DNA from: Paenibacillus piscarius
GTDB taxonomy: Bacteria; Bacillota; Bacilli; Paenibacillales; Paenibacillaceae
Direction: 5' to 3'
Length of the DNA: 64,000 nucleotides
Assembly: GCF_022234545.1 (NCBI RefSeq)
Contig: NZ_JAIEUI010000002.1
Location: 124,001 to 188,000 of the forward strand
The notes under the pieces were generated by a model, which worked only from the letters and a program-made list of their open reading frames with translations, was not told the origin of the DNA and did no database searches. The translations under genes were made by a program, and so were the position numbers. Positions 42,354 through 51,397 of this stretch are shown here, in pieces; within the stretch, counting starts at the first letter, position 1; each line of letters starts with the position of its first letter.

Positions 42354-43710
42354 CCGTTACGCCCTCCTCCTTCATGCCCCATACGTGGCAGTTCAGCTGT
42401 CCGTCATTAAGCTTTATGTTCACGATGTCGCCGAGCTCAACTTCCTTCAGCGATTTGATTACATGCTGTTCCTTCTCGTCATACACGAGGCTGTAGCCCC
42501 GTGACATGACCTTGAGCGGGCTGAGCGCGTCCAGATGACGCAGCTCGGACCCGAACCGCGCACGCTTACTCTGAAGCTGCGCCTGCATGGCACCGGACAG
42601 CTCACGGGTGAGGCTGTCCGCAGCGCGGCGCGCCGCGCTGATGCTGCTCAGCGGGTGGAAGCGCTGCAGGCTCTGGTGCAGCACCGCGCTGCGCCCCTGC
42701 GCGCGGCTGAGCCTGGCCTCGGCGGCGCGGAGCAGGGCCGCGCGCAGCATGTCCAGCCGCTGCGCGTGCTGGGCCAGCTGCCGGCGCGGGCCGGCCAGCG
42801 CCAGCGAGCGCTGCAGCGCCGCCAGGCGCTCGCCGCCGCGCTGCGAGCGGCGCAGCAGGCCCTGGCGCAGCCGCTGCCGGGCGATGCGCAGCTGCCCGGC
42901 CAGCTCGGCTGCGCTCGGCACGGCGAGCTCCGCCGCGGCCGTAGGGGTCGCCGCCCGCAGATCGGCGGCGAAATCGGCGATCGTGAAGTCGGTCTCATGA
43001 CCGACGGCCGAGATCACCGGAATCCGGGAAGCGGCAATCGCCCGGGCGACCGCTTCTTCATTGAAGGCCCACAGCTCCTCCAGGGAGCCGCCGCCGCGCC
43101 CGACGATCAGTACGTCGGCCTCGCCCATGGCGTTCAGATTCTCGATCGCCTGGACAATGGACGGACCTGCGCCCTTGCCCTGAACGAGCACAGGGTAGAG
43201 CACCACCGCTACCTGCGGATAGCGGCGCTGCAGTGTGATGATAATATCGCGCACAGCCGCGCCGCTCGGCGAGGTCACCACACCGATACAGCGCGGGAAG
43301 CGCGGCAGCGGACGCTTGCGCTCTGCGGCGAATAGTCCTTCCTTCTCCAGCTTGGCCTTGAGCTGTTCATAGGCCAGATACAGGCTGCCGATGCCATCGG
43401 GCTGCATATGGGTGGCGTAGAACTGATATTGCCCGTCCCGTTCATAGACGGTCACATTGCCCCTGGCAATGACCTTGGTCCCTTCCTTCGGCACAAACGG
43501 CAACCGCGCGTTATGGGAAGCGAACATGATCGCCTTGATCCGGCTGCTCTCATCCTTCAGCGTGAAATACATATGTCCGCTGCCGTGATGGGTGAAGTTC
43601 GAGATTTCCCCGCGAATCCATACATCGGAGAGCAGGGCATCCGAATCCAGCTTCATACGGATGTACTTATTAAGCTCCTTGATGGAGTAGATCTGCCGCT
43701 CCGCAGCCAT
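42325..43710 (-). CDS. xseA: Exodeoxyribonuclease VII large subunit
   Basis: This 461-residue protein is XseA, which with XseB degrades single-stranded DNA to acid-soluble oligonucleotides. The N-terminal OB fold (YSIKELNKYIRMKLDSDALLSDVWIRGEISNF) and catalytic domain (IGVVTSPSGAAVRDIIITLQRRYP, DVLIVGRGGGSLEELWAFNEE, ISAVGHETDFTIADFAADLRAATPTAAAE) are complete. A very Arg/Ala/Leu-rich coiled-coil segment (about residues 260-370, extremely GC-rich DNA) precedes the C-terminal GYSLVYD end. It follows folD by nine bases. Confidence 0.95.
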   Translation of the reverse strand: MAAERQIYSIKELNKYIRMKLDSDALLSDVWIRGEISNFTHHGSGHMYFTLKDESSRIKAIMFASHNARLPFVPKEGTKVIARGNVTVYERDGQYQFYATHMQPDGIGSLYLAYEQLKAKLEKEGLFAAERKRPLPRFPRCIGVVTSPSGAAVRDIIITLQRRYPQVAVVLYPVLVQGKGAGPSIVQAIENLNAMGEADVLIVGRGGGSLEELWAFNEEAVARAIAASRIPVISAVGHETDFTIADFAADLRAATPTAAAELAVPSAAELAGQLRIARQRLRQGLLRRSQRGGERLAALQRSLALAGPRRQLAQHAQRLDMLRAALLRAAEARLSRAQGRSAVLHQSLQRFHPLSSISAARRAADSLTRELSGAMQAQLQSKRARFGSELRHLDALSPLKVMSRGYSLVYDEKEQHVIKSLKEVELGDIVNIKLNDGQLNCHVWGMKEEGVTDDEGSGTGF

Positions 43711-43719
43711 AAGCCTGTC

Positions 43720-44577
43720 CTATTCCAAACCGCGCAGGCGTTTGGCTGCGGTCAGCGTATTGCTCATCAGCATCGTGATGGTCATCGGTCCGACCCCGCC
43801 CGGCACTGGAGTGATGTACCCGGCAACCTCGCGGGCACTCTGATAATCCACATCCCCGGCCAGCTTGCCGGTATCCAGCCGGTTCATGCCGACATCGATC
43901 ACTACCGCACCCGGCTTCACGAAGGAAGCATCGATGAAGTTGGCCCGGCCGATGGCAACAACCAGAATATCTGCCTGGCGGCAGAGCTCAGCCATATTGG
44001 CCGTGCGTGAATGGCACATGGTCACGGTAGCATTCTCCCGCTGGAGCAGCAGGGAGACCGGCTTGCCGACAATATTGCTGCGGCCGATAACCACCGCATG
44101 CTTGCCGGAGATCTCGGTGCCTGTCCGCTTAATCAGTTCGATCACACCGGCAGGTGTACAAGGAAGCAGGCTGTCATCGCCGATGACCAGGTTCCCTACA
44201 TTGACCGGATGGAAGCCGTCCACATCCTTCTCCACAGAGATGGCGTCAATCACCGCCTTCTCCTCAATATGCTTCGGAAGCGGCAATTGCACCAGAATGC
44301 CGTGGATATCCTCACGGCTGTTCAGCTCGGCCACCAGTGCCAGCAGCTCCGCCTGGGTAGTAGCGGCATCCAGCCGGTGCACCTCCGAGTGGAAGCCCAG
44401 CTCAATACAGGATTTCTCCTTGTTGCGTACATAGACCTGGGAAGCCGGATCTTCGCCGACCAGAACAACAGCCAGACCGGGCTTCACGCCGCGCTCTGCA
44501 AGCTCTGCAACCTCCCGGGCAATTCCCTTCCGAATGTCGTCCGATACCTGTTTACCGCTGATAACCGCTGCTGTCAT
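43720..44577 (-). CDS. folD: Methylenetetrahydrofolate dehydrogenase/cyclohydrolase
   Basis: This 285-residue bifunctional enzyme oxidises 5,10-methylene-THF and hydrolyses the methenyl product to 10-formyl-THF. The active-site segment [17 protein letters not shown] (with the catalytic Lys in RNKEKSC), [12 protein letters not shown], the cofactor site [17 protein letters not shown] and C-terminal [12 protein letters not shown] are all present. It feeds purine and formyl-Met synthesis. It follows nusB by 54 bp on the same strand, the Bacillales order. Confidence 0.95.
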   Translation of the reverse strand: MTAAVISGKQVSDDIRKGIAREVAELAERGVKPGLAVVLVGEDPASQVYVRNKEKSCIELGFHSEVHRLDAATTQAELLALVAELNSREDIHGILVQLPLPKHIEEKAVIDAISVEKDVDGFHPVNVGNLVIGDDSLLPCTPAGVIELIKRTGTEISGKHAVVIGRSNIVGKPVSLLLQRENATVTMCHSRTANMAELCRQADILVVAIGRANFIDASFVKPGAVVIDVGMNRLDTGKLAGDVDYQSAREVAGYITPVPGGVGPMTITMLMSNTLTAAKRLRGLE

Positions 44578-44631
44578 AGTAAGTCTCTCCCCTTTGATCT
44601 ATTTAAGTGTATATGAAAATAATGCTTAATC

Positions 44632-45081
44632 TTACCGTTCAGCCCGAAGCTTGTCCACATCCTGAATCAGCTTGCCCAGCACGCCGTTCACGAATTTGCC
44701 GGAATCCTCTGTACCGAAATGCTTCGCCAGATCAATCGCTTCATTCACCGCAACCTTGGCCGGCACATCGCTGGCGAAGATCATCTCGAAGGTCGCCAGG
44801 CGCAGAATCTGACGGTCCACGCGGGACAGACGGCTCATCTGCCAGCCCTTGAGATAATGCTCCAGCATATCGTCGATTGCCATTTTGTGCTCCCATACCC
44901 CGTTCACATGCTCCACCACATACGTCTTCAGCTCATGCTCATCGGTGATGACGCGCTCGGTTTCGTTCTCATCGGCCGCCTCTTCAATCAGCATATCCAC
45001 CGCCTCGGTAACCTCAACATCATTCATTTCCATCTGATACAGGCTCTGGACAATAATCTCTCTCGCTAAACGTCTTTTCAT
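44632..45081 (-). CDS. nusB: Transcription antitermination factor NusB
   Basis: This 149-residue helical protein is NusB, which binds boxA RNA with NusE/S10 in rRNA antitermination. Family segments RRLAREIIVQSLYQMEMN and SRVDRQILRLATFEMIFASDVPAKVAVNEAIDLAKHFGTEDSGKFVNGVLGKL are intact. The ATG at 45081 lies behind TAGGAGGAACCAA; an upstream frame to 45108 is unsupported. Confidence 0.95.
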   Translation of the reverse strand: MKRRLAREIIVQSLYQMEMNDVEVTEAVDMLIEEAADENETERVITDEHELKTYVVEHVNGVWEHKMAIDDMLEHYLKGWQMSRLSRVDRQILRLATFEMIFASDVPAKVAVNEAIDLAKHFGTEDSGKFVNGVLGKLIQDVDKLRAER

Positions 45082-45157
45082 TTGGTTCCTCCTACGAACG
45101 TTCTTCATATATTGATGTTACATTCTTAAATCTTATCCTACTCCGGCCCCAAAATAA

Positions 45158-45208
45158 CCCCACAAAGTGGAGCTTTAGCGCAGGTGATTACTCAGGTACT
45201 TTGCGGGG
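45158..45208 (-). other. Long hairpin between DUF2273 gene and nusB
   Basis: CCCCACAAAGT (45158-45168) and ACTTTGCGGGG (45198-45208) pair at ten of eleven positions across a 29-base loop. On the minus strand the stem is followed by TTATTTTGGGG. It may terminate the asp23-amaP transcript or form part of the nusB leader. Nothing else was found in the 232-bp gap. Confidence 0.45.
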
Positions 45209-45313
45209 ACCCCAAACATATAAATTCTATCAAAAAACCGCGCAGCCTCTCTTCCGCAGGTCAGCAACTCAAAGTAACGGGTTCCAGGCTTCCGGGAGAA
45301 AGACTATCGCGGT

Positions 45314-45547
45314 TCATTTGAAGGGACGCCAGCGCCCGGACAGCCGCTCGATCAGCTCCTGCCACTGAAACAGGGGAGGCTGCGCGGTATCCTTGCGTTT
45401 GCCAAGCGTATATCCGATGAACACTACCAGTGCAAAGAACAGCATATCCCAAAACCCGCTAATCAGATAAATCAATCCGAGAAAGACACCGAAGGCCACT
45501 CCGGTAATTCTACCCCCGTGACTTTCCCATATTGCTCTCCAGGACAT
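45314..45547 (-). CDS. DUF2273 small membrane protein
   Basis: This 77-residue protein has two membrane helices (GGRITGVAFGVFLGLIYLISG and DMLFFALVVFIGYTLGKRK) and a hydrophilic tail, matching DUF2273, the partner usually encoded with AmaP and Asp23. It lies 15 bp after amaP. The function is unknown beyond association with the Asp23 cell-envelope stress complex. Confidence 0.88.
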   Translation of the reverse strand: MSWRAIWESHGGRITGVAFGVFLGLIYLISGFWDMLFFALVVFIGYTLGKRKDTAQPPLFQWQELIERLSGRWRPFK

Positions 45548-45562
45548 AAGGGAAACTCACCT

Positions 45563-46111
45563 CTATTCCACTCGACTTTTGAAGCTAGGCGACTGTGTAA
45601 GGTTCGCTATATACACAGACACATCAGCAACCGGAATCCCGGTTGTCTCCTGCACGAAATCATGCACACCCCGCTGAACCTCCGTAGTCAGCAGAGGCAG
45701 GGAATGCTCCCCGTCCACAACGGCACGGATCATAATCTCAAGCCCCGCCTGAGAGACGCGGATGCGCGATTTCAGGTCACGGATGCCCTTCACCCTGCCT
45801 GCCGCCTTGAGGCTCAGGTTCTCAATAGTCTCCATCGAGATCTGAATATCCCCGTACTCCGTACGCTGGTCCACTGAAGGCAGAGATGCGCGGTCGCGGC
45901 GCAGGGAGATGTAGAAGAAGCGGATGCTGAGCAGGAACAGAATTACCGCTACTGTGATCGAAGCGATATAGACCGCCGGTCCGTCCTGAAGCTCATACTC
46001 ATCCGGGATTACACCGCTCAAGAGGAGGATGGCTATAACAGATAGTATTCCAATACTTAAGCTGTAGAGGAACAGCAGAAGCCTGTCCAGAATTTTGGCC
46101 ACGAGTCTCAC
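45563..46111 (-). CDS. amaP: Alkaline shock response membrane anchor protein AmaP
   Basis: This 182-residue protein has two N-terminal membrane helices (about residues 8-32 and 48-70) and a cytoplasmic Asp23-like domain (EYGDIQISMETIENLSLKAAGRVKGIRDLKSRIRVSQAGLEIMIRAVVDG). That is the layout of AmaP, which anchors Asp23 polymers to the membrane in Staphylococcus. It is between the asp23-like and DUF2273 genes and cotranscribed with them. Confidence 0.88.
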   Translation of the reverse strand: MRLVAKILDRLLLFLYSLSIGILSVIAILLLSGVIPDEYELQDGPAVYIASITVAVILFLLSIRFFYISLRRDRASLPSVDQRTEYGDIQISMETIENLSLKAAGRVKGIRDLKSRIRVSQAGLEIMIRAVVDGEHSLPLLTTEVQRGVHDFVQETTGIPVADVSVYIANLTQSPSFKSRVE

Positions 46112-46129
46112 AACCTCCTTAAATTAAGG

Positions 46130-46158
46130 TAAACCCTCGACGTACTGTCGGGGGTTTA
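46130..46158 (-). other. Hairpin between asp23-like gene and amaP
   Basis: TAAACCCTCGAC (46130-46141) and GTCGGGGGTTTA (46147-46158) pair at all but one position, a G-T pair in RNA, around a 5-base loop. There is no poly-T on the minus strand after it (CTTAATTTAAGG), so it is more likely a processing or stability element than a terminator. Confidence 0.5.
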
Positions 46159-46173
46159 TGGGGGGCGAACGCT

Positions 46174-46590
46174 TTACTTCACGCGGGTAACCGCTTCAAT
46201 ATCTTCGCTCTTGTCAACACTGGTATTGCTCTTGAACTGCACATCATGAATGTGCACGTTCACTTCCACGACCGTCAGACCCGTCATCGTCTCAATGGAA
46301 CGCTTAACATTACGCTGAATCTCGCCGGCCACTTCAGGGAGACGGTTGCCGTATTCAATAATCACGGACACATCGACTGCCGCCTCGCGCTGGCCCACCT
46401 CAACCTTAACTCCCTTGGACAAATTCTTGCGTCCCAGCAGCTCCACGATTCCGCCGGCGAAACCGCCGCTCATTCCGGCTACTCCTTTGACCTCCACGGT
46501 CGCCAAGCCGGCGATCACCTCGATCACCTCAGGAGCGATCTGGATCTCACCAATTTCGGTACGTTCATATTCTGTCGGCAATGTACTCAT
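46174..46590 (-). CDS. Asp23/Gls24 family envelope stress protein
   Basis: This protein of about 138 residues is of the Asp23/Gls24 (DUF322) family, close to B. subtilis YqhY by position: EYERTEIGEIQIAPEVIEVIAGLATVEVKGVAGMSGGFAGGIVELLGRKNLSKGVKVEVGQREAAVDVSVIIEYG. YqhY is encoded beside accBC and influences acetyl-CoA carboxylase in B. subtilis, so a similar link is plausible. The start is ambiguous: the ATG at 46590 is 13 bases from AAAGG, whereas an in-frame GTG at 46602 is too close to it. Confidence 0.88.
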   Translation of the reverse strand: MSTLPTEYERTEIGEIQIAPEVIEVIAGLATVEVKGVAGMSGGFAGGIVELLGRKNLSKGVKVEVGQREAAVDVSVIIEYGNRLPEVAGEIQRNVKRSIETMTGLTVVEVNVHIHDVQFKSNTSVDKSEDIEAVTRVK

Positions 46591-46708
46591 TTCGGACTTC
46601 ACACCTTTCCAGCAAAAAGATAATTGGGCGCTTCAAGCGGACAGCACGTCTCTTATTAAACATACTATATCATTTGGCGAACTTTATGACAAACGATGGG
46701 AAGCCGTC

Positions 46709-48052
46709 CTAAATTTCATATTCCTCGAGGAACTTGATATCAAAATTCCCGTCCAGGAAGACCGGATGCTCCAGCAATTTCTGATGGAAAGGAATCGTGG
46801 TATGTATGCCCTCCACAGCAAATTCGGCCAGGGCCCGCTTCATCTTCGCGACCGCTTCCTCGCGGGTCGGTGCCCAGACAATCAGCTTGGCAATCATCGA
46901 GTCATAGAAAGGGGAGATCGTATAGCCCGGATATGCTCCGCTGTCCACGCGCACGCCAAGGCCGCCCGGAGGCAGATAGAAGCCGATTTTGCCGGGTGAA
47001 GGCATGAAGTTGCGCTCAGGGTCCTCCGCGTTAATGCGGCATTCTATGGACCAGCCGTTGATGACAATATCATCCTGGGTGAAAGACAGCGGGTTGCCTT
47101 CCGCCACCGAGATCATTTCCTTGATCAGATCTACCCCGGTGACCATCTCTGTCACAGGATGCTCAACCTGGATACGGGTATTCATCTCCATGAAGTAGAA
47201 TTTGCCGTCTGGACCGAGCAGGAATTCGAGTGTGCCGGCGCCTGAGTAATTGACAGCCAATGCCGCCCGCACTGCCGCCTGTCCCATTGCCTCGCGGATC
47301 TCAGGGGTCAGGACAGCACAAGGCGCTTCCTCCACCAGCTTCTGGCGGCGGCGCTGCACCGAGCAGTCGCGTTCGCCCAGATGAACCACATTGCCGTGAT
47401 TATCGGCAATAATCTGAATCTCCACATGCTTCATGCCGGTCAGGAATTTCTCCAGGTAGACCCCGGCGTTGCCGAAGGCCTTCTGCGCCTCCTGCTGGGC
47501 TGCGGTAATCTGCTTCACCAGCGACTCCTCGTCTTCGGCAATGCGGATGCCCTTGCCTCCGCCGCCTGCGGTAGCCTTGACGATGATCGGATACCCGATA
47601 TCCCGGCCCAGCATGACCGCTTCCTCGATGTCTCCTACCAATCCGTCCGAGCCCGGAATAATCGGTACGCCGGCCATCTTCATCGTTTCCTTAGCTACAG
47701 CCTTATCGCCCATCCGGGTGATCGCATCCGGGGACGGGCCGATGAAGGTGATATTGCAGGACGCACAAATCTCCGCGAAATCGGCATTCTCGGCCAGGAA
47801 TCCATAGCCGGGATGAATGGCATCGCAGTCAGTCAGTGTAGCCACACTCATAATATTGGTAAAGTTCAAATAGCTGTCCTTGGATGGCATCGGTCCGATG
47901 CAGTAGGCCTCATCCGCCAGGCGGACATGCAGGGAATCCCGGTCCGGCTCCGAATAGACGGCCACTGTGGAAATACCCAGCTCGCGGCAGGCCCTGATAA
48001 TGCGGACCGCAATCTCACCGCGGTTGGCAATCAACACTTTTTGAATGTTCAT
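46709..48052 (-). CDS. accC: Acetyl-CoA carboxylase biotin carboxylase subunit
   Basis: This 447-residue ATP-grasp enzyme carboxylates biotin on AccB with bicarbonate and ATP, the first half of malonyl-CoA synthesis. Signatures are the N-terminal [23 protein letters not shown], the glycine loop [57 protein letters not shown] and [10 protein letters not shown]. It lies 54 bp after accB, forming the usual accBC unit, and is followed by the asp23-like genes. Confidence 0.97.
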   Translation of the reverse strand: MNIQKVLIANRGEIAVRIIRACRELGISTVAVYSEPDRDSLHVRLADEAYCIGPMPSKDSYLNFTNIMSVATLTDCDAIHPGYGFLAENADFAEICASCNITFIGPSPDAITRMGDKAVAKETMKMAGVPIIPGSDGLVGDIEEAVMLGRDIGYPIIVKATAGGGGKGIRIAEDEESLVKQITAAQQEAQKAFGNAGVYLEKFLTGMKHVEIQIIADNHGNVVHLGERDCSVQRRRQKLVEEAPCAVLTPEIREAMGQAAVRAALAVNYSGAGTLEFLLGPDGKFYFMEMNTRIQVEHPVTEMVTGVDLIKEMISVAEGNPLSFTQDDIVINGWSIECRINAEDPERNFMPSPGKIGFYLPPGGLGVRVDSGAYPGYTISPFYDSMIAKLIVWAPTREEAVAKMKRALAEFAVEGIHTTIPFHQKLLEHPVFLDGNFDIKFLEEYEI

Positions 48053-48106
48053 GCGTTTCCTCCCGTAGTTTAGGAAGCTTGCAAGCTCCTCATGATTCTC
48101 GTGTCG

Positions 48107-48616
48107 TTAATCCGCTCTTACCAGGAACAGCGGCTGGCCGTATTCCACCAGTTGGCCGTTCTCGGCCAGGACAGAGACGATCTCGCCCTTCACTTCGGCT
48201 TCCAGCTCATTCATCAGCTTCATCGCCTCGATGATGCAGACGGTGGATTTCTCGTTCACCCGGTCACCGGCCTTGACGAACGGCGGGGAATCCGGCGAAG
48301 CGGCACTATAGAAGGTTCCCACCATCGGCGAGACGATTTTATGTAACGTGCCATCTGCGGACGGGGCTTGCTGCTGCGGGGCGGCAGGAGCTTCACTGAC
48401 AACCGGAGGGGCTGCTACCTGCGGGCTAAGCGGCTGCGGGGCAGGCGTAAAGGGATAGGCATAAGGAGTCGCCTGAATTGCCGCTGCATCAGCTTCAGGG
48501 CGATCCGGTTTGCGGATAGCCAGCTTCATGCCTTCGCTTTCAATCTCCAGCTCGTGAACGGAGGAGGTCTGGTCCAGCAATTTAATCAATTCCTTAATCT
48601 CGCTTAATTTGAACAT
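48107..48616 (-). CDS. accB: Biotin carboxyl carrier protein
   Basis: This roughly 169-residue protein carries biotin for acetyl-CoA carboxylase. The N-terminus MFKLSEIKELIKLLDQTSSVHELEIE is followed by an Ala/Pro/Gln-rich linker (residues 45-88) and a C-terminal biotinyl domain with acceptor Lys133 in CIIEAMKLMNEL. The ATG at 48616 is ten bases after AGGAG. It is separated from spoIIIAH by a terminator. Confidence 0.95.
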   Translation of the reverse strand: MFKLSEIKELIKLLDQTSSVHELEIESEGMKLAIRKPDRPEADAAAIQATPYAYPFTPAPQPLSPQVAAPPVVSEAPAAPQQQAPSADGTLHKIVSPMVGTFYSAASPDSPPFVKAGDRVNEKSTVCIIEAMKLMNELEAEVKGEIVSVLAENGQLVEYGQPLFLVRAD

Positions 48617-48818
48617 TGAATAGTTCACTCCTTCAGCATTCTCTCGAAGCCATTATGAACACAGCTTGGACAGGGGCTTCGCTTCCATTCGTCCGGCTTA
48701 TCTGTAATCCGGTCCGGCCGGACCGCGGGAACCGCTGTCCGTGTAACCGCTGCATGCGTAATCTTCTACTTATACACATCGATAACTTTATGTATTATAT
48801 CACAAACGCTAGAAATGG

Positions 48819-48847
48819 AAAGAGCCCGGGACAAGCCCGGGCTCTTT
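48819..48847 (-). terminator. Terminator of the spoIIIA operon
   Basis: AAAGAGCCCGGG and CCCGGGCTCTTT form a perfect 12-bp GC-rich stem with a 5-base loop about 40 bp past spoIIIAH. On the minus strand a CCATTTC tail follows. Confidence 0.85.
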
Positions 48848-48887
48848 CGGCATTTTATGCGGTTTTGCATGCTTTTATGCAGGGTGC

Positions 48888-49790
48888 TTACTGCTCTGAT
48901 ACGTATTGTACCTTGATTTTGTCCTGAGTAATACTGAGTTCCTTCATTACAAAATCCACGATACCCACCGCCTGCTTCACATCCAGCTTGTCGCTGAGCA
49001 CAACAACAGTGTAAGCATCTCCCGCTTCCTCTTTCACAATAGCTTCCCCGTACTGCTGCTGAAGCTTCTCTTCAATTCCGGTAATCTTCGATTCCTTCTC
49101 TTCCAGCTTGTTGAGCTGCTCCTGGGCGGCGGCACTCTCGGCCGGCGTCTTATCCATATCGTTGATCAGCGCCAGCAGATCATTGTGGTCCTTCAGATTC
49201 TTCTGCTCGCGTTCGTACAGATAATTGGTGAACAGACTGCTGGCCGAGACGCTCTGCGAAGCGACTTCATCCAGAATTGCTGCATCATCCTTCTCCGGGG
49301 TCTTGCCCGCCGAAGCTGAGGTTTCCTTGCTCTGCTTGGCGTCCTTGGTGTCCGCGGAATCCTTGGTGTCCTTAGTATCTTTGACGTCTTTTGTATCCTT
49401 AGTATCCTTGGTATCCTTAACGTCTTTGGCCTTATCGTCCGCCGCAGCGGCCGCTTTGTCTGCAGCTGCCGTCTGCTCCTTGCCCGCTCCGCTGCTGTCA
49501 TCGGTCACAGCTGCTGTTGCCGCTTCATCCTTAGCTTTCTTGCTGCTGTCATCTACGGTTCCCACTGCGATCCCTTTGTCTGTGCTGACCTCCTTGATCA
49601 CCAGGCCGCTGTCCAGTGTAGTGGATGTGCCGCCGCCTGTTCCGTCCTTCACGGTATCTACCTGGATGCTGCCTGCCGTTTCTTTGGGAATGGAAGTCCC
49701 GGTATCCTCTGTGAACAGATAATACGCAGAGAGCACGACCATCAAACTGAGCATCGATACCAGCCAAATCGTTTGTCTTTTGCCCTTCAT
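48888..49790 (-). CDS. spoIIIAH: Stage III sporulation protein AH, with Lys-Asp-Thr repeat linker
   Basis: This 300-residue protein is SpoIIIAH, the mother-cell component that binds SpoIIQ in the channel joining mother cell and forespore. One N-terminal membrane anchor (residues 5-25) precedes a long linker and the C-terminal ring-forming YscJ/FliF-like domain (LLALINDMDKTPAESAAAQEQLNKLEEKESKITGIEEKLQQQYGEAIVKEEAGDAYTVVVLSDKLDVKQAVGIVDFVMKEL). The linker (about 85-160) is Ala/Asp/Lys-rich and holds nearly perfect KDT/KDV triplet repeats, far longer than in the roughly 218-residue B. subtilis protein. Start MKGKRQTIW follows AGGAGG. Confidence 0.93.
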   Translation of the reverse strand: MKGKRQTIWLVSMLSLMVVLSAYYLFTEDTGTSIPKETAGSIQVDTVKDGTGGGTSTTLDSGLVIKEVSTDKGIAVGTVDDSSKKAKDEAATAAVTDDSSGAGKEQTAAADKAAAAADDKAKDVKDTKDTKDTKDVKDTKDTKDSADTKDAKQSKETSASAGKTPEKDDAAILDEVASQSVSASSLFTNYLYEREQKNLKDHNDLLALINDMDKTPAESAAAQEQLNKLEEKESKITGIEEKLQQQYGEAIVKEEAGDAYTVVVLSDKLDVKQAVGIVDFVMKELSITQDKIKVQYVSEQ

Positions 49791-49886
49791 AGTTATTCCT
49801 CCTATAATTTTGTTGCCAGCCCTTTTGTCATGTGCTTCGTACAAGCCTCGCATTATAAGCATATGCCGGACTTGCCTGCCTCATGA

Positions 49887-50519
49887 CTATTCCTGTTTGC
49901 GCGGGACCACCGAAATCCGGTACCCCGGCACATTGAGCCCTTTCTCCACCGCCTGCTCAATCAGGCTGCGCACCACTTTGTTCTCGGCTCCCTTGGCCAC
50001 GATCAGTACGCCGCGCACCTGCGGCTTGATCCGCTTCGTAATAATCGGGGTCTCATCGCCCGACTGGCTGTAGGTGACAATCTCGCCGTCCCGGGTGTAT
50101 TGCGTGGTGTGGCGCTTTCCTCCGCTGGCATCGGTCTCCTCGCTCTGCTGCTGGGAGTCATTCATATTGCGCTGAACGACAATCTCTTCAGTGGAATCCA
50201 CGGTGACCATAATATCCACAGTGCCGACTCCGACGATCTTCTCCAGAATCTCCTTCGTCCGGTTCTCCATCGCCTGTTCAATACTTGCAAAAGAGTTCGC
50301 GTTCACTGTCTCCTGCTGCAGAGCCGTCTGCGCGCTTCCGCCTGCCGGCGGTTCCCGTCCCGTATTCTCGTTGTCCAGCTTCTTCACATTCACGAAGGAG
50401 TTGAACAGCATAATCGCTACTCCCAGCAGGCCTATGATAATCAGCCAGCGGAAGGTGTGGCTGCGCTTCGGGCTGCCGCCTCCGGCCCACTGCTCCAGCT
50501 TGTTCAGCCATTTACCCAT
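49887..50519 (-). CDS. spoIIIAG: Stage III sporulation protein AG
   Basis: This 210-residue protein is SpoIIIAG, the ring-forming protein of the SpoIIIA-SpoIIQ feeding-tube complex. It has one membrane helix (residues 24-41, FRWLIIIGLLGVAIMLFN). The extracytoplasmic ring-building domain (FASIEQAMENRTKEILEKIVGVGTVDIMVTVDSTEEIVVQRNMN ... IITKRIKPQVRGVLIVAKGAENKVVRSLIEQAVEKGLNVPGYRISVV) matches the family. It precedes spoIIIAH by 96 bp. Confidence 0.94.
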   Translation of the reverse strand: MGKWLNKLEQWAGGGSPKRSHTFRWLIIIGLLGVAIMLFNSFVNVKKLDNENTGREPPAGGSAQTALQQETVNANSFASIEQAMENRTKEILEKIVGVGTVDIMVTVDSTEEIVVQRNMNDSQQQSEETDASGGKRHTTQYTRDGEIVTYSQSGDETPIITKRIKPQVRGVLIVAKGAENKVVRSLIEQAVEKGLNVPGYRISVVPRKQE

Positions 50520-50537
50520 TGATGTCCCTCCTTCATC

Positions 50538-51341
50538 TTATGATTTCACGGTATCTGCCCCGGTGCTCTGCACCTTGATCTGTCCAGGGTCCAGATTCCA
50601 GTTCTCCTCAAGCAGTCTGATAATGTTGCCCGCTTCAGCATCGGCTTCTGAGGCCTGCCGGGTATCATTGCCTCCGCTGCCTGCCCCAGCCGCTACGGAA
50701 TCCTCAGGCATTGGTGAGGCCTGCCCGGCGGAGCCGTCCCCGCTGCTGTCCTCCAGGCTGATCTGAACAGGCTTCACCGGTTCGATGTGAATCGGACTGC
50801 CTTCCGTTCCAGACCCGCCCGCAGCGCCTGCTGTACTGCTTCCTGCACTGCCCTGCGGCGGGGGAAGGACGACGGTGACCGAGATGATGCCCGGCACCTC
50901 CTGACCCAGCGGAGCCTCCGGATTCTTGCCCATTCCCAGAGCGACCGTTACCTTCACTCCCTTGGCTCCGGTGCTGCCGGCGATCTGGTCACGCATCTGC
51001 CCGGCAATCTCCTCGGCGGCGAGCTTCAGGCTCTGGTCGCGGGCTCCGGCAGCCAGCCTTCGCCCGTCCGCCAGAATCTGGTCCAGCGACTCCCCGCCCT
51101 TCCCCTTGCCGCCTCCGGGCCAGCCGCTGTTCTCCTGCTGCCGCACTGCCGCGCTCAGCTCCTTGCTGGCATCGCCCTTCAGCAGCGAGATCAGCGGACT
51201 GAGCATCGCCAGCAGAATCAGCAGGCTGAGGACTAATCTGGCGTAGCGTTCCATTGATTTGCTGGGCAGCAGCATCTCCACGAACGCCGCCATCAGTACT
51301 ACCAGAATCAGCTCATGCAGCCAACCGCCAAGCCAGGTCAT
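50538..51341 (-). CDS. spoIIIAF: Stage III sporulation protein AF
   Basis: This 267-residue protein is SpoIIIAF. The N-terminus MTWLGGWLHELILVVLMAAFVEMLLPSKSMERYARLVLSLLILLAMLSPLISLL contains two membrane helices. A Ser/Gly/Pro-rich loop (about residues 150-225) precedes the C-terminal NIIRLLEENWNLDPGQIKVQ. The protein is about 60 residues longer than the usual 206 because of that loop. The true start follows GGGGGAGG; the open frame extends upstream into unrelated sequence and was not used. Confidence 0.9.
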   Translation of the reverse strand: MTWLGGWLHELILVVLMAAFVEMLLPSKSMERYARLVLSLLILLAMLSPLISLLKGDASKELSAAVRQQENSGWPGGGKGKGGESLDQILADGRRLAAGARDQSLKLAAEEIAGQMRDQIAGSTGAKGVKVTVALGMGKNPEAPLGQEVPGIISVTVVLPPPQGSAGSSTAGAAGGSGTEGSPIHIEPVKPVQISLEDSSGDGSAGQASPMPEDSVAAGAGSGGNDTRQASEADAEAGNIIRLLEENWNLDPGQIKVQSTGADTVKS

Positions 51342-51397
51342 GCAGGATGCACCTCCCCCGAATTTGCATAGCGCCGGGGCTCCGGCTGGAGGCCGCT

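Noticed and set aside
42648..42998. Arg-rich open frames overlapping xseA
   Set aside because: They are out-of-frame shadows of an extremely GC-rich coiled-coil region in xseA and have no independent start signals.
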